Positions 41,205 to 51,599 of a stretch of DNA of 64,000 nucleotides are shown here, in pieces. Position numbers and translations under genes: made by a program. The number at the start of each line of letters is the position of its first letter. Position 1 is the stretch's first letter. The notes beneath the pieces are model-generated. The model made no database searches and was not told the DNA's origin. It saw only the letters and a list, made by a program, of their open reading frames with translations. The stretch spans positions 35,467,293 through 35,531,292 of the forward strand of contig NC_084469.1 of assembly GCF_027409185.1 (NCBI RefSeq), given 5' to 3'. Source of the stretch: Cynocephalus volans. Its lineage: Eukaryota; Chordata; Mammalia; Dermoptera; Cynocephalidae.

Positions 41205-41718
41205 TGTGCCAGTGTAAGAAAATAATCTAACTGATTCATTTTCAGAAATAACTTATCTGAGGGTATTTTAACTGACTCAGGCCCAGCCCAAAAGTTGTCT
41301 GACTGGTCCAGCCCATTTCCAGAGGGTCACTGAACAGATAGAGCTCTCCTTGAGATGGTAATTAGTTACTAGCCCCCAATGTTTTCTTCATTCCCTGGTG
41401 TTTCTCCTTTCACAAGGCTTTAGCGGGCCTTTTTCATGGGCTTGTCCTGAGCCCCCAGACAAAGGAATTCCTTCCAAAGGGATAATAAGTTTTAGGCATC
41501 GTTCAGGAAGATTGTGTACCCCATAGTACTCAGCCAATGAGGAAGTGGGGGGGAGGGTGTTACATACTAGGGAATAAATTACTTGCTATAGCCCTTTCCT
41601 GTGTGCCTGCCCTTCAGACACCTGAACCTTATAAGGCTGTAATTAAAGTCTTGCTTCACTGTACCTCGTGTCTCCATGTCCATCCTTTGACATTGGACGG
41701 GTGAGGGCCTTTCTCACA
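41205..41718 (+). mobile_element. Possible solo LTR fossil (class I type)
   Basis: A segment of about 514 bp begins TGTGCCAGTG and ends TCTCACA. It contains a CCAAT box, a TATAAGG-like box near 41630 and an ATTAAA signal, in the order expected for an LTR. No internal viral genes adjoin it. No clear target duplication was found, so the borders are provisional. Confidence 0.42.
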
Positions 41719-41769
41719 GCCAGGCAATGTCACTGCTCCCAGGAAGTTTATGGTCTAATAGAATTTAAA

Positions 41770-42010
41770 GTAATAGCTGTATATAGCACCTGCAACAAGC
41801 CATGCAAGTGCTAAGCATTTTATATTTATCTGAATTCTCACAAAAATTCAGTAAGTTACCTTTTTTATTTTTTAATTTTTCAGAACAACCCTGAAATTCA
41901 ACAGCAAGGTACTTGATAGCACCACTACCACCTCCCCCGTTTTTTTACAAAGGCAAAATTAAAGTTAACTAATTTGCCTGGGGTCACACAGGTTTAAGGG
42001 ATAGCCAGGA
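41770..42010 (-). repeat. MIR fragment
   Basis: 'agtgctaagcattttatatt', 'aacaaccctgaaattcaaca' and 'ttgcctggggtcacacaggt' are the reverse complement of MIR, with internal insertions. Confidence 0.5.
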
Positions 42011-42168
42011 GGCCACATTCACCCATGCTCCACCGGCTTCCCCCCACCCCCCCATCTTGTAGTCACATTTTCTGGAAGCAGCATTGTCCAGGTTTCCTGC
42101 TGACAGCTGTCTTACGTTATCCATTTCTTCCTTTGCTCACAGGGATGTGTACAGAGGTCACATCCTCT

Positions 42169-42388
42169 TGACTGTTGGACAACTCGTCAGTTGGCCCCCT
42201 AAAAAGTTGAGCATCTTACAAGCTGCATGATCCAAGGTAATTCAGTTAACCTTAATTTTGTCTTTGTAAAAAGAAACGGGGGCGGGAGGTGCTATTGAAT
42301 CTCAGGGTTGGTCTGGAAGAACAAAAAAGGTACTTTGCTGAATTTTCCCCCTCCCTAGCGGGCCAACTGACGAGCTGTCCAACAGTCA
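42169..42388. mobile_element. Unassigned 220-bp element with 33-bp terminal inverted repeats
   Basis: The left end (42169-42201) and the reverse complement of the right end (42356-42388) match at 31 of 33 positions. Both start TGACTGTTGGACA and contain CTCGTCAGTTGGCCC. The middle is non-coding. This is the form of a MITE-type DNA transposon. I do not recognise the family and see no clear target duplication. Confidence 0.6.
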
Positions 42389-42654
42389 GGAATAAGTTGG
42401 ACATTCTATAGGAGTTTTCCCTGAGAATAGAGACTGGAATCTCAGATCCCTGAGGGCATCAGGGCCTGGAGGGAAAGGAGAGAGTCTGAGCACACTTGTT
42501 CCTGGTAGGGAGTAGCCGTCCTAAGAAGAGATTAATAATAATGAAACAACGTTAAATTAATGGGTATAGGAGAAATAACACTCAGATCTTTTTCTCATTG
42601 CCTTACAAAGTGACCTACCCAGAGCAGTGTGGGACTAGTAAGGACCACTTTATT

Positions 42655-44363
42655 TTTTTCAGTTTATTTATTTATTAATATTATTACTTTTTTTTTTTTT
42701 TTTTTTTTTTTACATTCTATGATGTTGCAGAGCAGTTGAGGGGGAGGGGGAGGGGAAAGGAGAAGGGAATAGGTGGGAGAATGTAAAGCTACATGACTAT
42801 GCCAGTTGTTGGGCTCTTTTACCTGCCGGTAATCCTGCCAATTGGGCCAATTGTCGAGCGAGGGCTGGGTCTCAAGCCCCTCAAGCCCGTTCCAGACTGG
42901 GTCACCAGACCCCTCACATGCCAGGCTGGGTCACCAGACCCTTTATACGCAGGTCTATGAGCTAGGCAACCGGCAAACAGGTCCTTGGAAGCCATAGGTT
43001 GGAAAGCATGGCTGCTTGTGGCGGTGGCTGCCCAAGGCAGTAAACTCCAGCCAAGGTGGTGGCACCACACAGGAGCACTAACTCCACCCACACACAACCT
43101 GCCCACAAAGAATGCTGCACCACCCTCAACCTGCCCGGAGGCAAGGGAGCGTGATTAAATTATTCTATTTTCCCAACAGAGAAATAGGAAGGAGGAGGGG
43201 CAGGGTTGAGGCCTGTGATACCCCCTCATTCCTGCAGGGGAGGCCAGGGGGCTTTCAGCGGTGGCTTGGTCATTGCTAGGTTGGGTGCAGATGTCAGGGG
43301 GGTGTGGCTGAAGCCCTTGCCCCCACCACCCCAGCTCAGGGGCCTGGGGTGCTTCTTGCAAGGGCTCGGTGGACGCCACTGGGCTGGTTGCAGGTGTGTG
43401 GGGGAGTGTGGCCAAGGTCCTCAGACCCCAACCCTTGGGACTGGTTTTGGGTGTAGGGGGCATGGCTGAGGCCTCCAGCCCTCCCCCCTCCTGGCTTGAT
43501 AGCCCAGGGGAGTTCCGGTCCTTCTAGGTTTTATAGGTGTTTTTTGGTGATGTGAGACCTTTACTAGTTAATATCAAACTTTGTCTCTGGTCTGTGGATA
43601 TTTTGTTTTTTCTTTCATTTCTGTGTTGGATTATTTGCTGTTCCCACCACTTAAACTCTGCACTGGAACTAATTTGTTGTCCTTTGCTTACTTCTAAAAT
43701 GGGGAAACTTCCTGTGGGGACCAGTACTTGAGCTCTGTGGTTGAGCTAAATCGCTGCTTTGCTGCTGGTTCCCTAGGGAAGGCTTTTTGTGCCATTCAGG
43801 TTTTAATGGTTGACTTTATAGGTACTTCTGTTTCTTGTGAGATCCGGTGCACCTGGCTTGTGTAGATACTCTCATCTGGGCCTGAGTCTTTTCAGCAAAC
43901 TGCAGTCTCTGCAGTTCTATATTCCTGACCAGCGTCCTTCCACTGAGTGGTCCTGAGCTGATTGAGGGACAGATCAGCTGTCCTTGCTGTTCCCCAGTGT
44001 TCCCCCGGTGGGCCTGTCTCCCCCACCACCCGTGCTCTGAACCCTTCCCATGGGGTGGGCTGCACCAGTCCCTTGTGATGACTCACTGGCCTCTAATCTG
44101 CTCCTTTTCTCAGTTGTTGTGGCTCCCTGCTCTGTGTGGGTCCATGGGAACCCTGTTAGTGGTCTTTCTGGCCTGGAGGGCACCCAGACCCTCTTCTCCC
44201 CTGCAGCCTCCAAGCAACCCCTTTTGCTAGCTCCATGCGCTCAGCAGCTCCAGCCTGGAAGTGGCCCTGGCTAGAAACAGTCGGAGGGGGTTTCTCTTTC
44301 TCTCATTGTGGCTTCTCCCGCCTTCATGCACTCTGTAGGTCTCTCCTCCTCTTCCCCTGAGCT
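42655..44363 (-). mobile_element. L1-derived composite, 5'-truncated, with poly(A)
   Basis: On the minus strand the right part (about 44363-43540) aligns with the 5' UTR block of the L1 at 20524-21977, sharing for example 'ctctgtggttgagctaaat' on the plus strand. The middle is a GC-rich segment (43500-42790) with internally repeated motifs such as 'ctgggtcaccagaccc'. The left end has a T run (poly(A) complement) at about 42690-42712. No L1 ORF is present. Confidence 0.6.
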
Positions 44364-44439
44364 TAATTAAGTTTGTAAGAAGGTGGAGCAGACCATCCGG
44401 ATGAATTCTTCTTTCACTCATCTTACATGACGGGCCTGG

Positions 44440-44645
44440 TTAACTTACTTCAAACAGTGATGTCCAGGTCCGCGTCGTCTTGGGGGTCCGGGTGGGGCAG
44501 GTCCTGGGCGTGGAGCCGCAACTCTTCTGCCCGCTGGGACGCTGGGCGAGCTGTGCCACCAGCAGGGGGACACCGCTGCCCAGCTTGGCCGCCGCCAGAA
44601 CCGAGCACGGGCGCCACAGGCACGTGAAGGCTGCGCCAAGGATCA
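44440..44645. other. CpG-rich unique patch between repeats
   Basis: About 200 bp, strongly GC- and CpG-rich, set between the L1 composite and a degraded mariner MITE. It has open frames in more than one reading frame on the minus strand and no protein I recognise. It may be a processed pseudogene end, a residual exon or a regulatory island. It includes a CTCF-like site at 44559-44569. Confidence 0.45.
44559..44569 (+). promoter_or_regulatory. CTCF-like core motif (CCAGCAGGGGG)
   Basis: Matches the CTCF core CCASYAGRKGG at all 11 positions, in CpG-rich DNA. The next three bases (ACA) depart from the usual CRS. Predicted by motif only. Confidence 0.4.
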
Positions 44646-44689
44646 TGTTTTGATGTCTGAACCTTCCCTCACAGCATCAGCTGGGGAGG

Positions 44690-44768
44690 AATATATATTC
44701 AAAAAGTACATGGAAGGATTCATATTATCTTTTAATTCCATTCTTCAACAAACTTTTTAAGCACCCTT
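44690..44768. mobile_element. Degraded mariner-type MITE
   Basis: 'ttcaaaaagtacatggaagg' at the left pairs with 'aacaaactttttaagcaccc' at the right. It is a diverged relative of the element at 18558-18628. Confidence 0.5.
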
Positions 44769-45420
44769 GTGTATTTCAAAGTTACAATCTCAAATGTATA
44801 GAGAGGTTTATTTTCAGCTGGGGGGGTAGAAAAAAATCTCAAATGTACAGTTTTGTGGCTGATACTAAGGCTTAGATGTCAAGTTTACTCAGTGCAAAAG
44901 TAGAATGACGTGAGGTAAACTCATGGATTTTGGAGGTGGAGCAGTTTCTGGTTTGGATCACCATGGCCAAGTAAGGCCCACTCTCCTCAGAGGCTGTCAA
45001 GACCAAGTCCTCTCAGCTTCTCATCCCTGTTTTTAGCCGGCAGCCATACAACACTGTCCTTGCTGACCCCTGACCCAGCTCCTATCTCTCCCCACTCCTC
45101 CCAAGAACCCAACAGGCTGGCTCTTCTCTGCCTGTCCTTGGCCTTCATGGAAAAACAAGCTATCCTCTGAAAGCCATATCTGCAGCCCCTGTAAGTGGTG
45201 GCTTTTATTCTTAAGCCCTAGGTAGCTCACTTTCCTCAGGTTGGGGAGTTGGAGTTGGGGTCCTTCCTGTACCACTTCCACACCGTTCTCCACCCCTTCC
45301 AAAGAAAATCATGCCCACTTTAAGCTCATGCTATACTACTATATCACCTTCACCCGCTTGTGTTCCATTGACTTCCCCATCACACCCCATGGAAGAGGCT
45401 GCCAACTGGTCTCCAAATCT

Positions 45421-45587
45421 TTTTTTTTTTTTTATAGATGACTGGTAAGGGGATCTTAACCCTTGACTTGGTGTTGTCAGCACCACGCTCAGCCAGTGAG
45501 CGAACTGGCCATCCGTATATGGGATCCGAACCCGGGGCCTTGGTGTTATCAGCACCGCACTCTCCCGAGTGAGCCATGGGCCGGCCC
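45421..45587 (-). mobile_element. CYN-like SINE dimer
   Basis: Full dimer, minus strand, with GGGCCGGCCCATGGCTCACT at the head. Flanked by CTGGTCTCCAAATCT at 45406-45420 and 45588-45602, so it inserted recently. Confidence 0.92.
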
Positions 45588-45994
45588 CTGGTCTCCAAAT
45601 CTGATTCCCCCCTCTAGAAATAGAACTCTCCAATATTTTAGCTGGCATTGTAGCTGCTCAAAATAAAGATGACATCTAGCTTCTCTTCCAGCTATGACTA
45701 AATTCTAGCTAATGGGAAAGAAAATGATGTATACAATTTCCAAGTATTCTTAAAGGAAGGGGGTATGCTTTTCATCCATTCCTGTTTCCTGCTGTCTGGA
45801 ATGCAGACATGATGGCTAGAATTTGGCACCTACATTGAATCATGAAGTAGCTTTGGAAATTGGTGCCACGCAGAGTAACAAGATAGGAGGAGACTAAGTC
45901 TCTTAACACTGAGTACTGTCACATGAACCTTGGACAGGCTGTAATAGCACTTTTATTTTGCTTACAAGGATTCCTGAGGCTATGCCTGTGGTAT

Positions 45995-46070
45995 TTATTT
46001 ATTTATTTATTGGCGGCTGGTAAGGGGATCCAAACTCTTGACCTTGGTTTTATGAGCTAACAGGCCAGCG
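45995..46070 (-). mobile_element. Truncated CYN-like SINE
   Basis: Begins after a (TTTA)n run and keeps GGATCCAAACTCTTGACCTT and a damaged head. No clear duplication. Confidence 0.55.
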
Positions 46071-46929
46071 TGTGTTCTTATCCTATTCAGTCATTCCTAA
46101 CTTCTCCTCATTCTTCAAGGGCATTAGTCACTGACTCCCAGTCTTGCTCTCCACCTACGTCCCTTTCATGATCCTTGTCAATAACCATCTGACACCCTGA
46201 ACTTTTCTCCAGTGACCTCCATTCCACCTCAGCCAACCACCTCACCTTGGATTTGTAACCAACCAGATCTCCACCTCAAAACTCATTTAGTCAAGCACTC
46301 TACCTCTGGCCATAACCTCCCTCCCTTCCATCTTGCTTCTTTATCTACAGTACTCAAACATTTCAAAGCCATCAGGACCTCTGGTCCAATAACTACTTTC
46401 CCTCAATCCATCTCTCCTTTTCTTTTTCTTCTCTCCTTGTCCTCCTTCCAGTAACAGCCTTTCCAATACTCTTTAACTTAATCCAATAAGTTTTCACCAG
46501 ACCCATTTGGCAAAATCCCAACCCAAGAGCTTTCTCTGAGAAAGCCAGACAACAGGGGAGGTTGTCTCATTATAAATTTATCATTGCCAACCTATGGGGG
46601 AAACAGAATGGGAATAAGAAACAGAGATAAAAGTTAATAAGAAAGCACTCAACTGGACCTTCAATGATAATGTGCCACGAACTGAGGGGTGAGATGACCT
46701 CAGCTCTCCATAACTGAGGTTTAAAAATTGATTTACAAAAACATGCTAACCTAATAATCAAGTCCTGACCTCCTTTGGGTCCAGCTCGGCCAGCAGCTTG
46801 CTGGTCAAATCTTTGGTAGACACAGGTGTTCTACAGTAGCACCACACCCTCCCTTGTCAGCCCAAGACACTGCTGTATTTTATTTTTTACCTTTGCAGTC
46901 TTACACTGAACTATGTTTCCTTTGATCAA

Positions 46930-47065
46930 AGATCTGTCTCCCCAGGAGAGTATAAACTCCATGAAACCAGGAACCCCACTTTTACTCTCCGCTCTATCCT
47001 AACACCTAGCACAGTGCCAGGCACCTACTAGGTGCTCAATAAGTATATGTTAAACAAATAAACAA
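46930..47065 (+). repeat. L2 3'-end fragment
   Basis: 'agtataaactccatgaaacc' followed by 'tagcacagtgccaggcacct' and 'ggtgctcaataagtatatgt' is a clear sense L2 end. Confidence 0.6.
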
Positions 47066-47213
47066 ATATGAATGTTAAAATTAATAAAGGCTGATACCTT
47101 TTTTCCCATAATAGAAGAGTGAACTTAGTGGACTGAGTTTGTGGGCTTTGCATGTCCTCTCAAGTGTCTCCTCTTTTTCCTCATTTTCTAGTCATTCAAA
47201 GTTATAAGTTCTC

Positions 47214-47366
47214 GGGCCGGCCCCGTGGCGCACTCGGGAGAGTGCAGCGCTTGGGAGCACAGCGGCGCTCCCGCCGCGGGTTCGGATCCTATATAGGAAT
47301 GGCCAGTGCACTCACTGGCTGAGTGCCGGTCACGAAAAAGACAAAAAAAAAAAAAAAAAAAAAAAA
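47214..47366 (+). mobile_element. Divergent CYN-like SINE subtype, young
   Basis: Starts GGGCCGGCCCCGTGGCGCAC, but its anticodon-arm region is replaced by GC-rich sequence including GCGGCGCTCCCGCCGCGGG. Its second unit is shortened to GAGTGCCGGTCACG before an A tail of about 25 bases. The perfect duplication AAGTTATAAGTTCTC marks the insertion. It differs from every other copy here. Confidence 0.85.
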
Positions 47367-47382
47367 AAGTTATAAGTTCTCC

Positions 47383-49330
47383 CCCGCTACTGCTCCTCCC
47401 TACAGGTTCTTGTTATTGGGTCAAATGAAGGACACTGGCCCGACACTGGGGTAGAGGTGGACAGACAGGGAGAACCAAGTTAAGTCTCTTTTCTTTCATA
47501 ATTTAACACCTGTCTGAGAGCCAATAGGGCCCTTCAATTTTACAGAAAAAGCACAGAATTGAGCATATGCATTCCTGTCACCTTCAGTCCCTGCCTGGTT
47601 GCTGGAAGGAACACTACTGGCAGGGGTGTGACAGGGAGGCAGCAGGCAGGGGCTGGGCACAGAGGGAGGAGTGTGGGCAAGGGGGGCCAGAGGGGCCCCC
47701 CTGGTGGGGGCTGCCTTCTCCAGAGGCTCCCAGCCAGGCACCCTCAGCTCTCCAACAGGCCAGCTCCTCGCTGGGCTTCCCCAGCCCAAACCAGGGGCAT
47801 GGGCAAGGGGGAGAGACTGGAGAGGGAGGAGGTGGGCATGAGGCAGTTGTGAGCCAGTGGGAGGGATGTCTCCCCTAGCAGCTGGGCCATCAGAGTCCTG
47901 GGCTTCCGCTAGCTGTATTTCTCTAGCACCTGCTATGTATTCAAGACCCTGCAGTGGCAGAAAACAAAGAAATCTTCAGTCTGCCTTTGGACACTTGGGG
48001 GCAGCAAACAGCCAGATGGTGGAAACCTGAGGGTTGCTGCGGGGGCGCCTGGGTCTTGGCATCTTGTCTTGGGCTTCAGGAAAATTTTCCATGTAGTGTT
48101 GGTGGGACATGCTAGTAAAGGTATCCAGAAGGCAGTCTGAAGAGATCTGGGATGGAGACAGAGATTTGGGAGGCACTAGTATGTAGATGAGTAAGGTTAT
48201 CTAAGGCGAGTGTGCAGGGCCTGGTAGCCCAACATTTAAGGGGTTGGCAGAAAAAGAGGAAGCAGAAAAGGAATCGGCCACCACTAACCTAACAGTCTAA
48301 CCAGCTGAGTGGCTTCTTACGGCCTGTGTCACTGGGGTATCCTCGCATGCCCTCTGGGAGGGTGTACAAGGCATGGAAGGGACTAGGGAGTCAGCCTGTT
48401 CTCTTCCTTCACCACCAAGCCCTATCTCTGCTGCCCTATCTTTACCCCGAGGCAAACTCCTCTGTCACCTAGATCCTTTCCCAACACAGTACAGACAGCT
48501 CTCCCACTCCCAAACACCTTGCCTGTGAAAAGTTACAAGGAAATGGCCTTGGCTGAATAAAGCAGATGAAAAATGCGTTTTGGAGGCTGGAACACCATGG
48601 ACTCCCAAGAGGAATGGCACCTTCTGAGAGTTCCCAAGGGAAGGAACAGGCTAACCCTAACCCTCAGTGGCTTCAAGACACAGGGATCCTGGCCTGACAG
48701 AGGAAACCCCTCCTCTCCCTGCCTCCCCCTCCCCATAGGATTCTAAAGAGCTGTGAAGAGAACCCCCACCACCACCACCCACCTTCCCTCAAACTTAGGA
48801 CAGGCCACCAGAGTTGATATCTGCCACCACACACACCCTCTCCCATTTGAGTGTCCAAATTGCCTACTTTCACTTCTGGAATATGTGTGAAAGACAGGTG
48901 TGAGACTCAGGAGGGCATGCATCTGTTGAGAGGTCAAAACTAAGGGTTGCCAGAACCTAGTTGGGAGGATACGTAACTCACTCAGAGGGCAGTGGAGTTG
49001 TGTGCTAGCCCCAGACATGAGCTATTACAAAGAAATGTTACAGAGCACTGGCATATGGTGCAGTTGCCCCTGCTACTCTGACTGTTGATAATCCTACACT
49101 GAAAAGGGATGAATGGCAGAATCAGAGGCAATGGACTCCATTGCTGGGAAGTGGGGGGACAGAAGACAAAATGCCAATCTTGTGACTGAGGGGCACAAAC
49201 AGAGGCCCTCTCTCCTCCTTGCCCTACTCACAACCAACCCTCCAACTCCCTATTTCTGTCACTGATATCTCTGTTCTTCTTGGCCAGGCCTCTATCTTTG
49301 AACCTGCTCTTCATTTTTCCTCTACACCTT
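47383..49330. other. Intergenic DNA, mostly unique
   Basis: No gene, RNA or repeat could be assigned with confidence. Long open frames near 47560-47880 come from GC-rich low-complexity sequence with no conserved domain. Confidence 0.4.
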
Positions 49331-49338
49331 GTGGATCA

Positions 49339-49368
49339 CCATTATTATTTATTATTATTATTATTATT

Positions 49369-49400
<32 letters not shown>
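49339..49400. repeat. Compound (ATT)n(ATC)n microsatellite
   Basis: Runs of ATT followed by about nine ATC/CAT units, abutting a SINE fragment on its T-rich side. Confidence 0.9.
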
Positions 49401-49456
49401 TTTTTGGTGGCTCTCCAGTACAGGAATCTGAACCTCTGACCTTGGTGTTGTAAACC
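49400..49456 (-). mobile_element. Truncated CYN-like SINE
   Basis: Keeps the 3' half only (GGTGGCTCTCCAGTACAGGA and 'ctgaccttggtgttgtaaac'). Confidence 0.6.
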
Positions 49457-49709
49457 CATATTCCCTTGTTTATTGCTTATCCTGGCTTCATCTCTTCCTC
49501 TCCTACCTGTACCAGTTTAGGGCAGACCCTCATCACTCCATATGTACTGCAATACAGTTCTGGCATTAACCACCTGCAGTTAGTGTCAGATTCCATGAGT
49601 TAAGGGCTCAGTAAGATCACCCTCACTTCAGACACCAGACACAAATCCTGATGGTCCTTAGGTCACTCACAGAACTTGGGGAAGTGCTGTACTTGTTATT
49701 ACGGTTGTT

Positions 49710-49801
49710 TGGGGGTTTTTTGGTGGCTGGCCAGTAGGGGGATCCGAACCCATGACCTTGACGTTAACAGCATCACACTCTCCCAAGTTAACTAATCAGC
49801 C
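49710..49801 (-). mobile_element. CYN-like SINE
   Basis: Minus-strand monomer with GGGATCCGAACCCATGACCT and a head altered by several changes. Near-identical TTATTAC[G/A]GTT sequences flank it. Confidence 0.78.
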
Positions 49802-50219
49802 CAATTATTACAGTTTTATTTATTATAAATGGTATACATAGGCAAGGTTGGGATGTGTCCCAGAAACTGAGTTTCCACATCCTCTCCCCAGGGAGTCAGG
49901 GCACGCCACCCTCTGGCACATCAAATGTGTTCACCAACCAGTTAGCTCCACCAAATCAATTTCAGTGTCCCGAATTTCTATTGGGGGTTTACTGGGCTGA
50001 TATCAAGTGGCTCAAAGCTCCAACCATCTAATCACACGGTTGGTCTTTCAGGTGTGGCCTACCCCCATTCTGCCTCACCTGTTTAGCACAAGCTATCTAA
50101 AGGCCCACCTGGAGTCACCTCATTAGCATAAACTATCAGGGCCCACCATGAATAACAACAAATTCCTATAACTTGGGAAATGCCAAAGATTTAGGAACCA
50201 GGGACAAAGGACAGTCAAG

Positions 50220-50710
50220 TTCTTTATTGTACAACATCTCTTTATAGGTCTTAATTGGTAAATTACCTCCTCTTATGCAATATCCATTCAATATTTATAA
50301 GCCAGGCCCTGTGCAACTAATTCAGTGGGAAGCCAAAGGTGAAAAGACAGACCTGCCCTCCTGGTGCTTAGAGCCTAACAATACAGTGAGTGCCTGGAAA
50401 GGCAACAGGAAGACCAGGAGCCATAGGAGCCCACAGGAGGAGCAGTTAGCCCACAAAATGCTTTCTGGAGATCTGAGAATGAGCTAGCTAGGGAAGAGGG
50501 GAAAAGAAAGTTGTAGGCAGAGGGCACAGCATGTGCAAATGCCCAGAGTCATAAAAGAGGTTGACTCAATCAAGGCAACTGAGGAAAGTTCAAAGTACCT
50601 AGCACATAGAGTATGAGGGGAGAATAGTGAGATGTGGGGCTGGGAATTTCCAGGGAGGGGACTGGGTGACAGATATAGAATCACCCCAAACCTAAGGAAA
50701 CATTGGTCTT
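50220..50710 (-). repeat. L2-like block
   Basis: 'gccaggccctgtgcaactaa' and 'ctcctggtgcttagagccta' then 'gcacagcatgtgcaaatgcc' read as reverse-complement L2. Diverged. Confidence 0.45.
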
Positions 50711-50974
50711 CCTCAAACACTGCCTTCATGATATCAGTCCTTTGTTTAGAAATCTACTGTGGTCACCACTGATTGCCACGTGACCCTGGACATCTCTCCA
50801 AGGCAGATTCCTCAGCTGGGAACTAACTGAGGGCACTAATGTCTATCTCACTACAGTGTATCAACTGTAATATGCCCTAGCTCTCCCAGCTCAGGCTGGA
50901 GGCTCAGAAAGAAGCACCCCATTTCACACATTTTTGGATCCCCCCAAAGGAAAAATAAAACTGAAATATAATAT

Positions 50975-51026
50975 GAATCTTCCCATGAATTTTTTTCCCC
51001 ATGAACTTTTTAAAAACCCCTGTAAC
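50975..51026. mobile_element. Degraded mariner-type MITE fragment
   Basis: 'tcttcccatgaatttttttc' followed by 'ccatgaactttttaaaaacc' is a decayed relative of the MITE at 18558. Confidence 0.4.
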
Positions 51027-51035
51027 TTCATAGCT

Positions 51036-51599
51036 GGGTTTCTTAACCTCCAGTCTATGAACTTAGATAGGAGGAAAAAAAAAATTACATCTTTATTTTC
51101 ATTAACCTCTTAACTGAAATTTAGCATTTCCTTTCACTGTGATAGATAACAACAGTAGTATTAACAGTCCCCGTGACTTCGTCACAATAGCAATCACAGA
51201 TGCTCAAGCCGGAGTTGTTATGGATCTCTTGAACTGTGATTTATGTGCATCACTAGTTTGACATTACATTTATTAGATCTGCTGCTAGATCTCATTAATG
51301 TGATAATGTGTTTACTATATCAAACATCTGGGTTTAAAATTTTGATTATAATATTTAAATATTTTAGTTTCCTTTGTATTCCTATATATTTTATCTTATG
51401 AATTTAAAAGCATTATTCTGGGCTGACCGGTTAGCTCAGTTGGTTAGAGCACGGTGTTGTAACACCAAAGTCAAGGGTTCAGATCCCCATCCTAGCCAGC
51501 CAACAAAAGCAAAAAGCAACATTATTCTGAGTAGTAGGTCCATGGGCTTCACCAAACTACCAAAGAGGTCCATGGTAGAAAAAAAGGTTTAAAAAACCC
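51036..51599. mobile_element. Old DNA transposon with inverted ends, split by a SINE
   Basis: The left end GGGTTTCTTAACCT and the right end reverse complement AGGGTTTTTTAAACCT form terminal inverted repeats. Between them lies a recognisable old mammalian non-autonomous element ('acctcttaactgaaatttag' and 'gggcttcaccaaactaccaa'). I cannot name the family with certainty. A CYN-like SINE is inserted at 51421. Confidence 0.5.
51421..51519 (+). mobile_element. CYN-like SINE monomer
   Basis: A well-preserved head (GGCTGACCGGTTAGCTCAGT) still very close to tRNA-Ile. Flanked by CATTATTCTG at 51411-51420 and 51520-51529. Confidence 0.9.

Larger units (their letters stand above)
45603..47200. other. 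Intergenic DNA, mostly unassigned
   Basis: No gene was found. It holds a SINE remnant at about 45995-46070 (minus; GGCGGCTGGTAAGGGGATCC) and an L2 3' end at about 46930-47065 (plus; 'agcacagtgccaggcaccta'). The rest is unique sequence to my eye. Confidence 0.45.

Noticed and set aside
47559-47878. Overlapping open frames of about 100 residues
   Set aside because: G-rich low-complexity sequence with several overlapping frames and no conserved motif.
49339-49400. Regular short-period repeat that could suggest an array
   Set aside because: It is a simple (ATT)n(ATC)n microsatellite with no spacers. CRISPR is not expected in a mammalian genome.
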